Assembly: GCA_943841885.1 (NCBI GenBank)
Contig: CALSZZ010000002.1
Location: forward strand, 92,262 to 156,261
Direction of reading: 5' to 3'
Source of the DNA: Candidatus Thalassarchaeaceae archaeon
GTDB taxonomy: Archaea; Thermoplasmatota; Poseidoniia; Poseidoniales; Thalassarchaeaceae
DNA length: 64,000 nucleotides
Positions 46,497 to 54,538 of this stretch are shown piece after piece. The position numbers and the translations under genes were made by a program. Below the pieces are notes generated by a model. That model saw only the letters and a list, made by a program, of their open reading frames with translations. It made no database searches and was not told where the DNA came from. Each line of letters begins with the position of its first letter. Position 1 is the first letter of the stretch.

Positions 46497-46765
46497 GTGC
46501 CCCGAGGTGTAACGGCTACCTTCACAGTATTACTCTGGCGCCTGACCCACCTCGGGACGTCTGTCGGACTGTGTGGTAGTCCCTTGATTCATTCCTTTCA
46601 GTCCTCAGGGGACCTATCACAATCCGGCCACTCGTTTTGCTCCATAATTCATTCCTATACGGTCTTCATGGTCTTCGACAAGTGGTTTCCCAAACGTGGT
46701 ACCATAATTCATTCTCTTCCTCCGGCGTGGTGGTTTCGTCATCATGGTGTTGCCGTTTGGGCGTT
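46496..46765 (-). ncRNA. Structured non-coding RNA candidate: four hairpins, three with a shared internal-loop motif
   Basis: Counting 46501-46740 gives 124 G+C of 240 (52%), far above the neighbouring genes. Helices: CCCAAACG/CGTTTGGG (46754-46761 with 46689-46696); CCACT/AGTGG (46681-46685 with 46628-46632); a 10-pair stem (46609-46620 with 46573-46583); CCCGAGGTG/CACCTCGGG (46548-46556 with 46501-46509). Hairpins 1-3, read on the minus strand, each contain CCNTGANGAC on the 5' side (46738-46747, 46662-46671, 46601-46610). On the 3' side each has GAATGAAT, at exactly 60-base spacing (46707, 46647, 46587), followed by YANGG. ANA-like triplets follow hairpins 1, 3 and 4, and hairpin 1 has H/ACA-like pocket geometry. 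The purine-rich conserved loops favour the minus strand. It may be a multi-hairpin guide RNA or an unknown RNA; I could not match SRP or RNase P RNA. Confidence 0.6.
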
Positions 46766-46821
46766 TAATCCTCAACTACTTACTTCAAGAATGTCTCGGT
46801 CAATAGTAAACAAATTTATTA

Positions 46822-49389
46822 TTAATCCAATAAGCTTTCATTGTTATAACCAGATAGTTTTTTAATTATTCTTTCTCCAACTCCTTTATCACCATTTAGC
46901 ATTTCACTAATAGAAAAATAAGGCCATTTTTCTATAGGCTGTGCTAACCAACCAATCAAATCATGAGTTCTTCCGGGCATGGGAGGATTGTTGTTAATTG
47001 CATTATTTATAGAATCATACAAATCCAAAATAGAATCACTTATTATTAAATTTTTTAACTTTGATAATTCATTAATTATTCCAAAATTACACCCTGGATG
47101 TGGTTTTGATGACAAACCCGGAATAAGGCTTTTTTCTCCTTTAGGCCTTAGTATGGTGGAGCACCAGGGCAAATCAATACTCAATAGCCATTTCAAATCA
47201 TCATCTTTAATCGCTCTCAATAATATTTCTTGGGACTTAATAGCCCACCAATTTGAAGGCATAGTGTTTACTATATATCTTATTTCTTGTTCATTTAATT
47301 TCTTTCCTTTCAATATCATATCTAACATATTTGACCATATTTTAACATCATTATTATCATTTAAATATTTATTTTTATTTTTTAATTTATGCATCAATTC
47401 ATCTATTTTTATCAAATCATCATTATTTTTAGAATACAACCAATATACTCCCTTAATAGTTTCCAAAGATTTAATCGGTGGATTTCTTAACCAAGCATCT
47501 ATGGCCCAATCTAACATATCTATATGTATATTATCTGGCATCCATGGTGCATTAGAAAGAAATTGTGCTGCAATCCAAGATACACCTCTTGAAGCATTTT
47601 TTGATTCTATTACCGGTCTTGAGCGTAGGAATATATCAGGATCATTTCTTAACTTAATCTTCAACTTCTTTGAATATAAATTTAGGACTGAATCTGGAGC
47701 CTCATTAGATACTTCAACAATTTTTTCTATTGGTAAAAAATCTAGGTTCAATAGTGCTAGCCATTCTGGATCAATTCGCTTTCGTAACCTTTGCCATCTT
47801 GGCCATCTTCCTTTATCCGGAGATGCTATCCAAGCTGCTATAGGATATCTTGCTTCCATTTGGTTTGCCCAACTTTCATCTCCAAACGGATATTGCGAAA
47901 TTGACGACATAATAACCGACTTATATTCTTCATCTAATTTTTCATTTACAAAGTTATTTTCTATCTCAAATCCTAAAACAAACCAAGGAGTAATATTTTC
48001 ATTAATTATTTCCTTTTCTATCCTATTTTGATGTTCTACTTCTATTAGTTTGAAAGGTAAATTATCTCCTCTTTTTGTCACAAACTCTAACCAGGGAAGA
48101 GCTCTTTTCGTATCGACTTTTAGCGTATCAAAGTCATTGAAATATTTATTTTTATCTCCTATTATCAATAATCTTAATTTATTACACAGAGATAATTTTA
48201 ACATAGTATTATTTGAAATACTCTCAGTCAAATCTATTACTAAATCTAGATTTTTATCAACTGATATACTCCATTGTACGATCGAATCTATCGCATTTTT
48301 ACCTAGACCACGTGTTTCTAATTCATTTGAGTATTTTTTATCATCAAATCTTACATTATTCCAGTCTTTTCTAAATTTTCTCCATGTTGAGTCTGATGTC
48401 TTGATTCTTTTTTTTGTAGAAATTTTTTCTTTTAGTGAAATTAATCTCCTTTTCTTTTCTTGACTAGAAATTCTAGGATGAGCTATTTCAATCCAATAAT
48501 TTAGAACTTCTATTGGATAAATGCTTTGAATAGAATCTATTCCCCTTAAATCGCCTATTAATAGTGTATTTCTTTTAGCAGTTCTCAGTAACATTGATTT
48601 GTATAAATTATCATTCATTATCGCTACTATTGGATTTTTTGGCCTTATGTCGGGTGACAAATGATGACATACTCCCAACGTCCAATTTCCGCGATGATAA
48701 CTATTTTCAGACAAGGGTGGTTTGGGTCTAAAATTCGGGGATTCAAACCATTCTCCTATGGGTATTGATGTAACTTCTTCTTCATGAATCAATCTACCTC
48801 TAATAACTCCTACAATTTGTACACTATTAGAATATGATTCTATATTTCGTGGATCAATTAAGTTAGGGCCGTCAACACTAATACTTCTTTTCTCTAAATT
48901 AAACCATGTCAAACCATCTTCATTCAATTTGGCCCAATTCCATGACACCCCTTTATTTCCTTTGGAATTTGGTAATTTATCCGGGACTAATATTAGTGGC
49001 TCTTCTGGTTGTTGTAAAAATGCAAATAGGATATCTACTCCTTCTCGATACAATACACAATATTTTCCTTTATCATGAGGTAGCGGAAAAGCGTTTTCTA
49101 TCTTAAACCATTCATCCATTTGGAGTACCTTTCTACCTTTTTCTGTTAGTCTTATTTTCGCTCCTCTGCTCCCCATTTCTAGATCACTAGATACTAATTT
49201 TTCGCCCCTCATTCTCTTAATTTCAGCTGAAGCATGAGGCATCCTCAATCCCACTAATTTAGCTAATTCACCCACAGTCTCTTGTCTTTCAACTAGTCTA
49301 TTCATCAGCCTAAGTCTATACTTACTTCGTATCTTTTTTGGTGTATTTTCTACACCCTCCGTTTCGAAATTTTTGAAATCTAATGACAC
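46822..49389 (-). CDS. Large protein with N-terminal HTH domain, function unknown
   Basis: 855 residues from GTG 49389, which has GGAG at normal spacing; a TTG at 49410 is possible. Residues 20-90 form a winged helix of ArsR/MarR type: LMNRLVERQETVGELAKLVGLRMPHASAEIKRM, then a basic wing ending in LTEKGRKVLQ. The remaining 760 residues are soluble, Trp-, Ile- and Asn-rich, with no motif I recognise. The tail is especially AT-rich in the DNA. The divergent side holds the palindrome-bearing intergenic region and two small HTH-like genes, so self-regulation from there is possible. Confidence 0.6.
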   Translation of the reverse strand: MSLDFKNFETEGVENTPKKIRSKYRLRLMNRLVERQETVGELAKLVGLRMPHASAEIKRMRGEKLVSSDLEMGSRGAKIRLTEKGRKVLQMDEWFKIENAFPLPHDKGKYCVLYREGVDILFAFLQQPEEPLILVPDKLPNSKGNKGVSWNWAKLNEDGLTWFNLEKRSISVDGPNLIDPRNIESYSNSVQIVGVIRGRLIHEEEVTSIPIGEWFESPNFRPKPPLSENSYHRGNWTLGVCHHLSPDIRPKNPIVAIMNDNLYKSMLLRTAKRNTLLIGDLRGIDSIQSIYPIEVLNYWIEIAHPRISSQEKKRRLISLKEKISTKKRIKTSDSTWRKFRKDWNNVRFDDKKYSNELETRGLGKNAIDSIVQWSISVDKNLDLVIDLTESISNNTMLKLSLCNKLRLLIIGDKNKYFNDFDTLKVDTKRALPWLEFVTKRGDNLPFKLIEVEHQNRIEKEIINENITPWFVLGFEIENNFVNEKLDEEYKSVIMSSISQYPFGDESWANQMEARYPIAAWIASPDKGRWPRWQRLRKRIDPEWLALLNLDFLPIEKIVEVSNEAPDSVLNLYSKKLKIKLRNDPDIFLRSRPVIESKNASRGVSWIAAQFLSNAPWMPDNIHIDMLDWAIDAWLRNPPIKSLETIKGVYWLYSKNNDDLIKIDELMHKLKNKNKYLNDNNDVKIWSNMLDMILKGKKLNEQEIRYIVNTMPSNWWAIKSQEILLRAIKDDDLKWLLSIDLPWCSTILRPKGEKSLIPGLSSKPHPGCNFGIINELSKLKNLIISDSILDLYDSINNAINNNPPMPGRTHDLIGWLAQPIEKWPYFSISEMLNGDKGVGERIIKKLSGYNNESLLD

Positions 49390-49443
49390 TATTGTACGTC
49401 TCCGAATCAATCTAAATAGAATATATGTATAAATTTATCTTTT

Positions 49444-49490
49444 ATAATTACATTTAGTTACATATTTCCAATGGAAAATATAATTACATT
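49444..49490 (+). repeat. Direct repeats ATAATTACATT flanking the palindrome
   Basis: ATAATTACATT occurs at 49444-49454 and 49480-49490, each followed within four bases by TTACAT. The 36-base period is not an exact whole number of helical turns. The arrangement repeat-palindrome-repeat suggests protein binding. Confidence 0.5.
49465..49477. promoter_or_regulatory. ORB-like palindrome TTTCCAATGGAAA
   Basis: Perfect 6-bp arms around a single A, within near-symmetric TAT/ATA flanks. Known ORB cores contain TTCCAGTGGAAA followed by a G string; here one base of the core differs and the G string is not adjacent. It is either a Cdc6 site or an operator for the flanking HTH genes. Confidence 0.4.
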
Positions 49491-49579
49491 CTTACATTAT
49501 TATTTTATTTACGACATTTCGTTAAATTAAAGAAACAATGTGTAACCAAATATTGTAATATCATACATAACCATTATAT

Positions 49580-49623
49580 TACCCCCCGCTCTCCTCTTAA
49601 ACATCCTTCGTTTATGGGGGGTA
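49580..49623. repeat. Inverted repeat TACCCCCC / GGGGGGTA
   Basis: Eight-base arms at 49580-49587 and 49616-49623 separated by 28 bases. The C6 and G6 tracts are unusual in this AT-rich DNA. They lie just downstream of a TATA-like TTATATTA and upstream of the ATG at 49646. Confidence 0.55.
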
Positions 49624-49645
49624 TGAGAGTTGGTAGTTGATAATT

Positions 49646-49900
49646 ATGGACGTTAATAATATTCGTGCCTCTATCAAAAAATACTTGATAAAAAAACCTA
49701 GAAACACCGCTGAAATATCTTCATGGTTATCTAGTAAAAATATCATTTCTAATCATGGAATAGTGGAGATTTTAGAATCAGATGCATCTATCATTAGAAT
49801 TGGCGTTGTTAGAAAAAGTGGGATGATTGACAAAAAACTACCACTTTCAGAATGGGCAACAGAAGATTGGGTACAATACCATGAAAGATCAGTAAAATAA
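49646..49900 (+). CDS. Small winged-helix-like protein A
   Basis: 84 residues from ATG 49646; a TTG at 49637 is less likely. NIRASIKKYLIKKPRNTAEISSWLSSK looks like the first two helices of a winged helix, followed by a helix with ILESDASIIRIGVVRK as wing strands and a Trp-rich end. The protein after it has the same length and layout, so the two appear to be paralogues. Basic and probably DNA- or RNA-binding. 13 bases separate the genes. Confidence 0.55.
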   Translation: MDVNNIRASIKKYLIKKPRNTAEISSWLSSKNIISNHGIVEILESDASIIRIGVVRKSGMIDKKLPLSEWATEDWVQYHERSVK

Positions 49901-49913
49901 AGAGGAAATTAAT

Positions 49914-50180
49914 ATGAGAACTACAAGACTAAGGCAGAAAATAAAGAAATTTTTAGACTTCAAAGGCGAAGCAAACACTACTGAAATATTAGAACATGTA
50001 AATTCAACTATGAGGCATGGCACTACTCCTCAACAACTAGGAAATGTTCTTTCAAAAGATAAAGATATACTAAAAATTTCTACTACCAAGAGAGGCGGTG
50101 CTCTATCTGGAAGGTACGAAATATGCGTCTGGCAGCTCAGGCCTGGAACATTTGATAATCAAAACTTAGGTCAGAAATAA
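49914..50180 (+). CDS. Small winged-helix-like protein B
   Basis: 88 residues. RLRQKIKKFLDFKGEANTTEILEHVN is the counterpart of the first helices of protein A, followed by LGNVLSKDKDILKISTTKRGG as third helix and wing. Strongly basic. AGAGGAAAT stands before the ATG. Convergent with the aldolase gene, 7 bases apart. Confidence 0.55.
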   Translation: MRTTRLRQKIKKFLDFKGEANTTEILEHVNSTMRHGTTPQQLGNVLSKDKDILKISTTKRGGALSGRYEICVWQLRPGTFDNQNLGQK

Positions 50181-50187
50181 ATATTTT

Positions 50188-51195
50188 TTATTCCAATTCT
50201 ACTTCCCAATTGCCATATCTCGCCTCATGATTCATCTCCGCTCTTTTTATGAATGCATTTTGACTGGATTCAGGAGTTCCATCTGCCCATTCCTTTAATG
50301 CCGATGCTTGCAAAGCTCTACCATATGAGTATGATAATTCCCATGGTAATTCTTTATTCATTTTATTCATTATATCCAAATGTGCCGTAGCATCTTGATC
50401 ACTTTGTCCCCCAGATAAGAATACTATGCCGGGTATCTCTTTAGGGACATTTTCAATTAAGCATTGAACAGTCATTTCAGCAACTCTATTTCTATCTATT
50501 TGATTATCGTTCATTTTTCCTGATATTATCATATTCGGCTTTAACAAAGTACCTGGGAGGTATACGCCATTTTTTTTACACTCTGCAAATGTTACTTCTA
50601 ATACCTTGGACGTAACTTCCATACATTTTTCTGCACTATGCTTTCCATCCATTAAAACTTCAGGTTCTATGATTGGAACTAATCCCTCCTCTTGGCAAAT
50701 TCTAGCATATTTAGCCAGTGAGTCGGCATTAGCCCTTATGCAGTGTTCACTAGGATTATCTTCATCAATTGAGATTACAGCCCTCCACTTAGCGAATCTC
50801 GCGCCCATTTCAAAATATTCTTTACATCTTTTGCTCAAACCATCCAAGCCTTCTGTTATTTTTTCTCCAATACTACCTTCTAATTCCTTTGTTCCTGTGT
50901 CTACTTTAATACCAGGATAAACTCCTCTTTCTTTCAATGCAGTAGGTATGTCTACTCCATTATCCATCTTCTGTCTAATGGTTTCATCATAGAGTATGAT
51001 GCCACTAACCGCCTTCTCATAATTTTTAGATGAAAATAAATTAACTCTATATTTTCTTCTATTTTCTTCCGAAGGTTCAATTCCGACGGACTCTAAGCGC
51101 TTTGACATTGTTCCATTACTTTCATCTGCAGCCAATATTCCTTTACCGGGTGAGACCAAATTTTTTGCTATTTTTTCTAGATTTTTAATATCCAT
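50188..51195 (-). CDS. Class I fructose-bisphosphate aldolase (bacterial/eukaryotic type)
   Basis: 335 residues from ATG 51195. GKGILAADESNGTMSKR near 16, FAKWRAVISID near 145, IIEPEVLMDG near 180 and the Schiff-base lysine in LLKPNMI near 220; GIVFLSGGQSDQDAT follows. This is the classic muscle-type class I aldolase family and not the DhnA-type archaeal enzyme. Cleaves fructose-1,6-bisphosphate or makes it in gluconeogenesis. The upstream gene on the strand encodes the matching bisphosphatase. An in-frame start at 51240 adds 15 residues. Confidence 0.93.
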   Translation of the reverse strand: MDIKNLEKIAKNLVSPGKGILAADESNGTMSKRLESVGIEPSEENRRKYRVNLFSSKNYEKAVSGIILYDETIRQKMDNGVDIPTALKERGVYPGIKVDTGTKELEGSIGEKITEGLDGLSKRCKEYFEMGARFAKWRAVISIDEDNPSEHCIRANADSLAKYARICQEEGLVPIIEPEVLMDGKHSAEKCMEVTSKVLEVTFAECKKNGVYLPGTLLKPNMIISGKMNDNQIDRNRVAEMTVQCLIENVPKEIPGIVFLSGGQSDQDATAHLDIMNKMNKELPWELSYSYGRALQASALKEWADGTPESSQNAFIKRAEMNHEARYGNWEVELE

Positions 51196-51252
51196 GGTAA
51201 TCTCTAATGTGTGCGAGTGTGATTTAGAAAATGAATCCATCGATATGTTCTC

Positions 51253-52206
51253 TCATATTGTTCTTTCAGATGTGATAAACTTATGTTCTTTATTCATTAC
51301 ATCAATAATTTCTGAATGGACAATTATTTTTTCTTTTCCTGACATGTTAACTCCCTTAGTCCTCCCATCACATACTCCAGTCCCAATAAAAATTGAATCA
51401 TCTGAAGAGCATAATTCATCTCTTTTCCATAACCTTTCAATGTCTCCATCTATCATTTTCTCGGCTCTTTCTCTGTGTCCTTCATTTTTAAAAATTAATC
51501 TTCCCTCAAATGGGGCATCCAGGCCCCTTAATGCGGTTGCAGTTATCACTCCCTCAGGAGCAGCACCAATCCCCATTAACATGTCTATATTTGATTTAGG
51601 GTCGGCAGCATCCAGCGCTGCAGATATATCGCCATCACCAATTTTAACAATATTTACATTATATTCTTTTAACTCTTTAATTAATTGGTTATGCCTAGGT
51701 CTATCCATTACTACTACATTTAATTCACTTGATTTTTTATCCAATTTTGCACAAGCAGCCTCAATATTATATGATATTCCTGCATCTAGGCTTATTTCCC
51801 CTAGAAGTTCATTAGGTCCTGAGATTTTATCCATGTAACAATCTGGGGCATGGAGCAAAGTACCTCTGGGGGCGGCTGCTAATACAGCCATTGCATTAGG
51901 TAAATCTGATGCAACATGATTTGTACATTCCAACGGGTCGACGGCTATGTCTATTGACAGTGCATCTAATTCGCCTTGCATAGATCCCAAAGGTTCGCCT
52001 ATCCATAGCATTGGTGCATCATCACGTTCTCCTTCTCCTATTGCTACTCTACCATCAAATGGTACATGGTCAAATATATTCCTCATAGCCTCTACTGCAG
52101 CTCCGTCTGCGGCTTTCCCATCTCCAAGGCCTATCCATGATGCCGCCGCAATTGCCGCTGATTCTGTCGCATCAAGAAAATATTTTTCTAAACTGTTTGT
52201 ACTCAT
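51253..52206 (-). CDS. glpX: Class II fructose-1,6-bisphosphatase (GlpX)
   Basis: 317 residues from ATG 52206. Family motifs are KAADGAAVEAMR near 32, GRVAIGEGERDDAPML near 52, DIAVDPLECTN near 84 (metal-binding DPxExT) and GIGAAPEGVITATAL near 195. Removes the 1-phosphate of fructose-1,6-bisphosphate in gluconeogenesis. Archaea usually rely on the bifunctional FBPA/P enzyme, so this bacterial-type pair with the aldolase 57 bases downstream is notable. Confidence 0.93.
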   Translation of the reverse strand: MSTNSLEKYFLDATESAAIAAASWIGLGDGKAADGAAVEAMRNIFDHVPFDGRVAIGEGERDDAPMLWIGEPLGSMQGELDALSIDIAVDPLECTNHVASDLPNAMAVLAAAPRGTLLHAPDCYMDKISGPNELLGEISLDAGISYNIEAACAKLDKKSSELNVVVMDRPRHNQLIKELKEYNVNIVKIGDGDISAALDAADPKSNIDMLMGIGAAPEGVITATALRGLDAPFEGRLIFKNEGHRERAEKMIDGDIERLWKRDELCSSDDSIFIGTGVCDGRTKGVNMSGKEKIIVHSEIIDVMNKEHKFITSERTI

Positions 52207-52231
52207 ATGCCACCGCAGAGTATGTAGGCAT

Positions 52232-52678
52232 TCAATCATATGGTTGCTCTTTTATTTTTTTAACTATCCTTATATCGGTTATTAGGGTATTTGGATATTG
52301 TCCATCAGAATCTTTCTCTATCGATTTTAACATATCCAAGGCACACAGTAAACCATTACTTACGCCACACAATGCTTCCATCTCTACTCCTGTATTCCAA
52401 TTAGAAATAACTGAAACTGTACACCTCAATCCATTTTCTTCTATCTTCCAATTGACATTAGAGGCTTCTATAGGGATATTATGGCAATGAGGAATTATTC
52501 TTGAGGTTTCTTTTATTGCTTGTATGGCTGCTATTGTGGAAGCCTCTTGTACATTACCCTTTTTTATTTCTCCTTTCCTAATCATATCTATTGATTTTTT
52601 GTTCAATATCAATAATCCAGTAGCTATTGATTCCCTTCTAACTTTTGGTTTATTGCTGATGTCTACTATTGCATCCAT
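52232..52678 (-). CDS. moaC: Cyclic pyranopterin monophosphate synthase MoaC
   Basis: 148 residues. VDISNKPKVRRESIATGLL at the start, IKKGNVQEASTIAAIQAIKET, and the active-site segment IPHCHNIPIEASNVNW near 62; TGVEMEALCGVSNGLL near 94. Second step of molybdopterin synthesis. Full length. Followed by glpX after 25 bases and preceded by moaE on the same strand. Confidence 0.92.
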   Translation of the reverse strand: MDAIVDISNKPKVRRESIATGLLILNKKSIDMIRKGEIKKGNVQEASTIAAIQAIKETSRIIPHCHNIPIEASNVNWKIEENGLRCTVSVISNWNTGVEMEALCGVSNGLLCALDMLKSIEKDSDGQYPNTLITDIRIVKKIKEQPYD

Positions 52679-52755
52679 TACGTCACTCCAATATCCCGAC
52701 TATTAACTTAGTATTTTACTAATTATGTATTAAATTATAATTTCGTGGTTTGAAA

Positions 52756-53178
52756 TTAACCTAAGCCTTGTTTCCAAACAACCCCATCTTCTCTTACTTC
52801 TTTTTTCCAGAGAGGGGCCTGTCTCTTCAATTCGTCTATTAACCAACTACAAGCAGCAAATCCTTCTTTCCTATGTGCAGAAGCAACGTGAATACTCACA
52901 ATTGGTTCCATGGGGTTAACTACTCCAATTCGGTGTGCCAAAGAAACAGATTTTACGCCAAATTTATCGATAGATTCTTCTGCAATCTCTCTAAGGACCA
53001 GTGATAGTTTTTTATCCCATGAATCGAATACTAATTTTTCAACTTTAGAGTATTCTTCTATGCCTCTAACAATTCCGGTAAATGATACTATGCTACCGCA
53101 GTCTTCTTGATTTATCAATTCAAGCAATTTTTCTGGTTCTAATTTCTCACTCTCAACTAACACTACAACTTTAGACAT
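52756..53178 (-). CDS. moaE: Molybdopterin synthase large subunit MoaE
   Basis: 140 residues from ATG 53178, which has GGAGG at good spacing; a longer frame to 53535 runs antisense into the oxidoreductase gene. CGSIVSFTGIVRG near 26, the SLAHRIGVVNPMEP strand near 80, the signature VASAHRKEGFAACSWLIDELKRQAPLWKKE and a final W-K motif. Inserts sulfur into precursor Z together with MoaD, which is not in the window. Confidence 0.92.
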   Translation of the reverse strand: MSKVVVLVESEKLEPEKLLELINQEDCGSIVSFTGIVRGIEEYSKVEKLVFDSWDKKLSLVLREIAEESIDKFGVKSVSLAHRIGVVNPMEPIVSIHVASAHRKEGFAACSWLIDELKRQAPLWKKEVREDGVVWKQGLG

Positions 53179-53257
53179 ATAACCTCCATTCAGCCCTTGG
53201 TCTTGAATACAACGGAAATAACCCAATATTGAAATTAAGTATGATACTCGCAAATGT

Positions 53258-54484
53258 ATGACCGACCAAGCAATAAACATCTTAGGTGCTGGGTTATCTG
53301 GTCTCTCTGCTGCGATAGTCTTGGCAAATGCAGGCAAAGAAGTACATGTGTTTGAGGTTAGGAAAGATAGTGGGGCGCGTTTCGATGGAGATTTCCAAGG
53401 AATTGAGAATTGGACTTCTTCTCCAGATTTCTTTGATGAGATGAAAAGTTGGGGGATAGATCCACACTCTTTCAAATCAAATGAATTTAATACAGTCGAT
53501 CTAGCACATCCTGATGATGTCATCACCCAACCCAAAACAGAAAATATTGCGTTTAGAGTTGTAGAAAGGGGAACAGATGACCACTGTATAGATCAAGGCC
53601 TAAAAAAACTTGCACTAGAGGCAGGTGCTACTATTCATTATGGTTCAAAAAAACCTCCTGAAGAATGTCATATAATTGCTGCAGGCCCAAAGGAGTCAAG
53701 TGCAGTAGCATTTGGAGAAATATTCCACACTGATCATCCTAACCATGTCACATTACAACTGAATGATAAACTCGCACCCGGAGCTTACTCTTACCTAATA
53801 ATTATAGATGGAATAGGGCTAATTTGTACATGTCTTTGGCGCCAGCAAAAAAGAAGTAGTCGTTACCTAAATGAGACTATTGCGTGGTATGAAGAACATT
53901 ACGAATTAAATAGAAAACCAATAAAAAGAGTCGGAGGAAAAGGTGATTTTTCATTACCAAATAAGTATTTCCACAAAGGTCGCTATTATGTCGGCGAAGC
54001 CGGCGGTTTACAAGATTTCATGTGGGGTTTTGGGATGAGATATGCGATAACAAGTGGAGCTCTGGCGGCCCATAGTATACTTGGAAAATGTGATTATGAA
54101 GTTGAAATACGCAAGCGTCTGATTCCACTAGTAAAATCAAGTGCAATAAATCGTTTTTTACTTAATAGAGTTGGAAACAGAGGATTTAAATTAGCCGCTA
54201 GATATTGGATGTGGGATCAGAAACGAAAAGGAGATGGCCTATTATTCATGCGCCGACTCTATGCTCCTAGTATATTTCGTAATATATTATGGCCGATTAC
54301 TAAGTTAAGTATGCTAAAGCAGAAAAAATTAGATGATGGACGTGTAGTGAGTAGGATGCCATTTAGAAAGGCATTGAAAAGAGATATTTGGGAACCGAGT
54401 GATAAGGCTGTAAGAATCGGTAAACAATGGGATGCCATAAGAAAATCCGGTGCGAACACGTCTTTCAAAGAATCAGATACCTAG
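53258..54484 (+). CDS. FAD-dependent oxidoreductase of the geranylgeranyl reductase superfamily
   Basis: 408 residues. The N-terminal dinucleotide fold GAGLSGLSAAIVLANAGKEVHVFE is at about 10-33, and a second FAD contact YVGEAGGLQDFMWGFGMRYAI near 245. The C-terminal 130 residues are basic with hydrophobic patches. It differs from the lipid reductase at 10922-12022 in lacking the CGE motif after the FAD site, so a different substrate is likely. First gene of the run leading into the enoyl-CoA hydratase and BoxB-like genes. Confidence 0.7.
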   Translation: MTDQAINILGAGLSGLSAAIVLANAGKEVHVFEVRKDSGARFDGDFQGIENWTSSPDFFDEMKSWGIDPHSFKSNEFNTVDLAHPDDVITQPKTENIAFRVVERGTDDHCIDQGLKKLALEAGATIHYGSKKPPEECHIIAAGPKESSAVAFGEIFHTDHPNHVTLQLNDKLAPGAYSYLIIIDGIGLICTCLWRQQKRSSRYLNETIAWYEEHYELNRKPIKRVGGKGDFSLPNKYFHKGRYYVGEAGGLQDFMWGFGMRYAITSGALAAHSILGKCDYEVEIRKRLIPLVKSSAINRFLLNRVGNRGFKLAARYWMWDQKRKGDGLLFMRRLYAPSIFRNILWPITKLSMLKQKKLDDGRVVSRMPFRKALKRDIWEPSDKAVRIGKQWDAIRKSGANTSFKESDT

Positions 54485-54538
54485 AAGTATGCCAGTGATA
54501 TCCGTTTGGTTGAAATAATCAATCATTATGCCATCACC

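Larger units (their letters stand above)
49390..49645. other. AT-rich divergent intergenic region, candidate replication origin or operator
   Basis: About 256 bases, strongly AT-rich from 49390 to 49580, then C- and G-tracts. It contains a perfect 6-bp palindrome TTTCCA-A-TGGAAA (49465-49477), direct repeats ATAATTACATT (49444-49454 and 49480-49490) on both sides of it, and an inverted repeat TACCCCCC/GGGGGGTA (49580-49587 and 49616-49623). The palindrome resembles the dyad of archaeal origin recognition boxes (TTCCAGTGGAAA). A TTATATTA box lies at 49573-49580. No gene is seen in it. Confidence 0.5.

Noticed and set aside
46587-46714. CRISPR array suggested by motifs every 60 bases
   Set aside because: Only about 8-14 bases repeat, just three times, and each copy sits inside its own hairpin. 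No cas genes are in the window.
46590-46765. Hammerhead ribozyme suggested by CTGANGA and GAAA strings in hairpins 1 and 3
   Set aside because: There is no proper stem II, the GAAA is not in the conserved position in all copies, and no cleavage triplet with closing stem III was found.
46496-46790. SRP RNA or RNase P RNA
   Set aside because: A GGTCAGG string occurs, but the SRP helix 8 GGAAG partner loop and the Alu-domain motif are missing. The RNase P CR-I and CR-V sequences are also not found. A covariance-model search could still overturn this.
46479-46865. Plus-strand open frame of 128 codons across the structured RNA region
   Set aside because: It spans all the paired stems, has odd composition (many Cys, Trp and His), no ribosome binding site and no recognisable domain. 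The GC-rich structure explains the open frame.
53179-53535. N-terminal extension of MoaE by 119 residues
   Set aside because: It would run antisense through the oxidoreductase gene, and the start at 53178 has a clear GGAGG and the normal family N-terminus.
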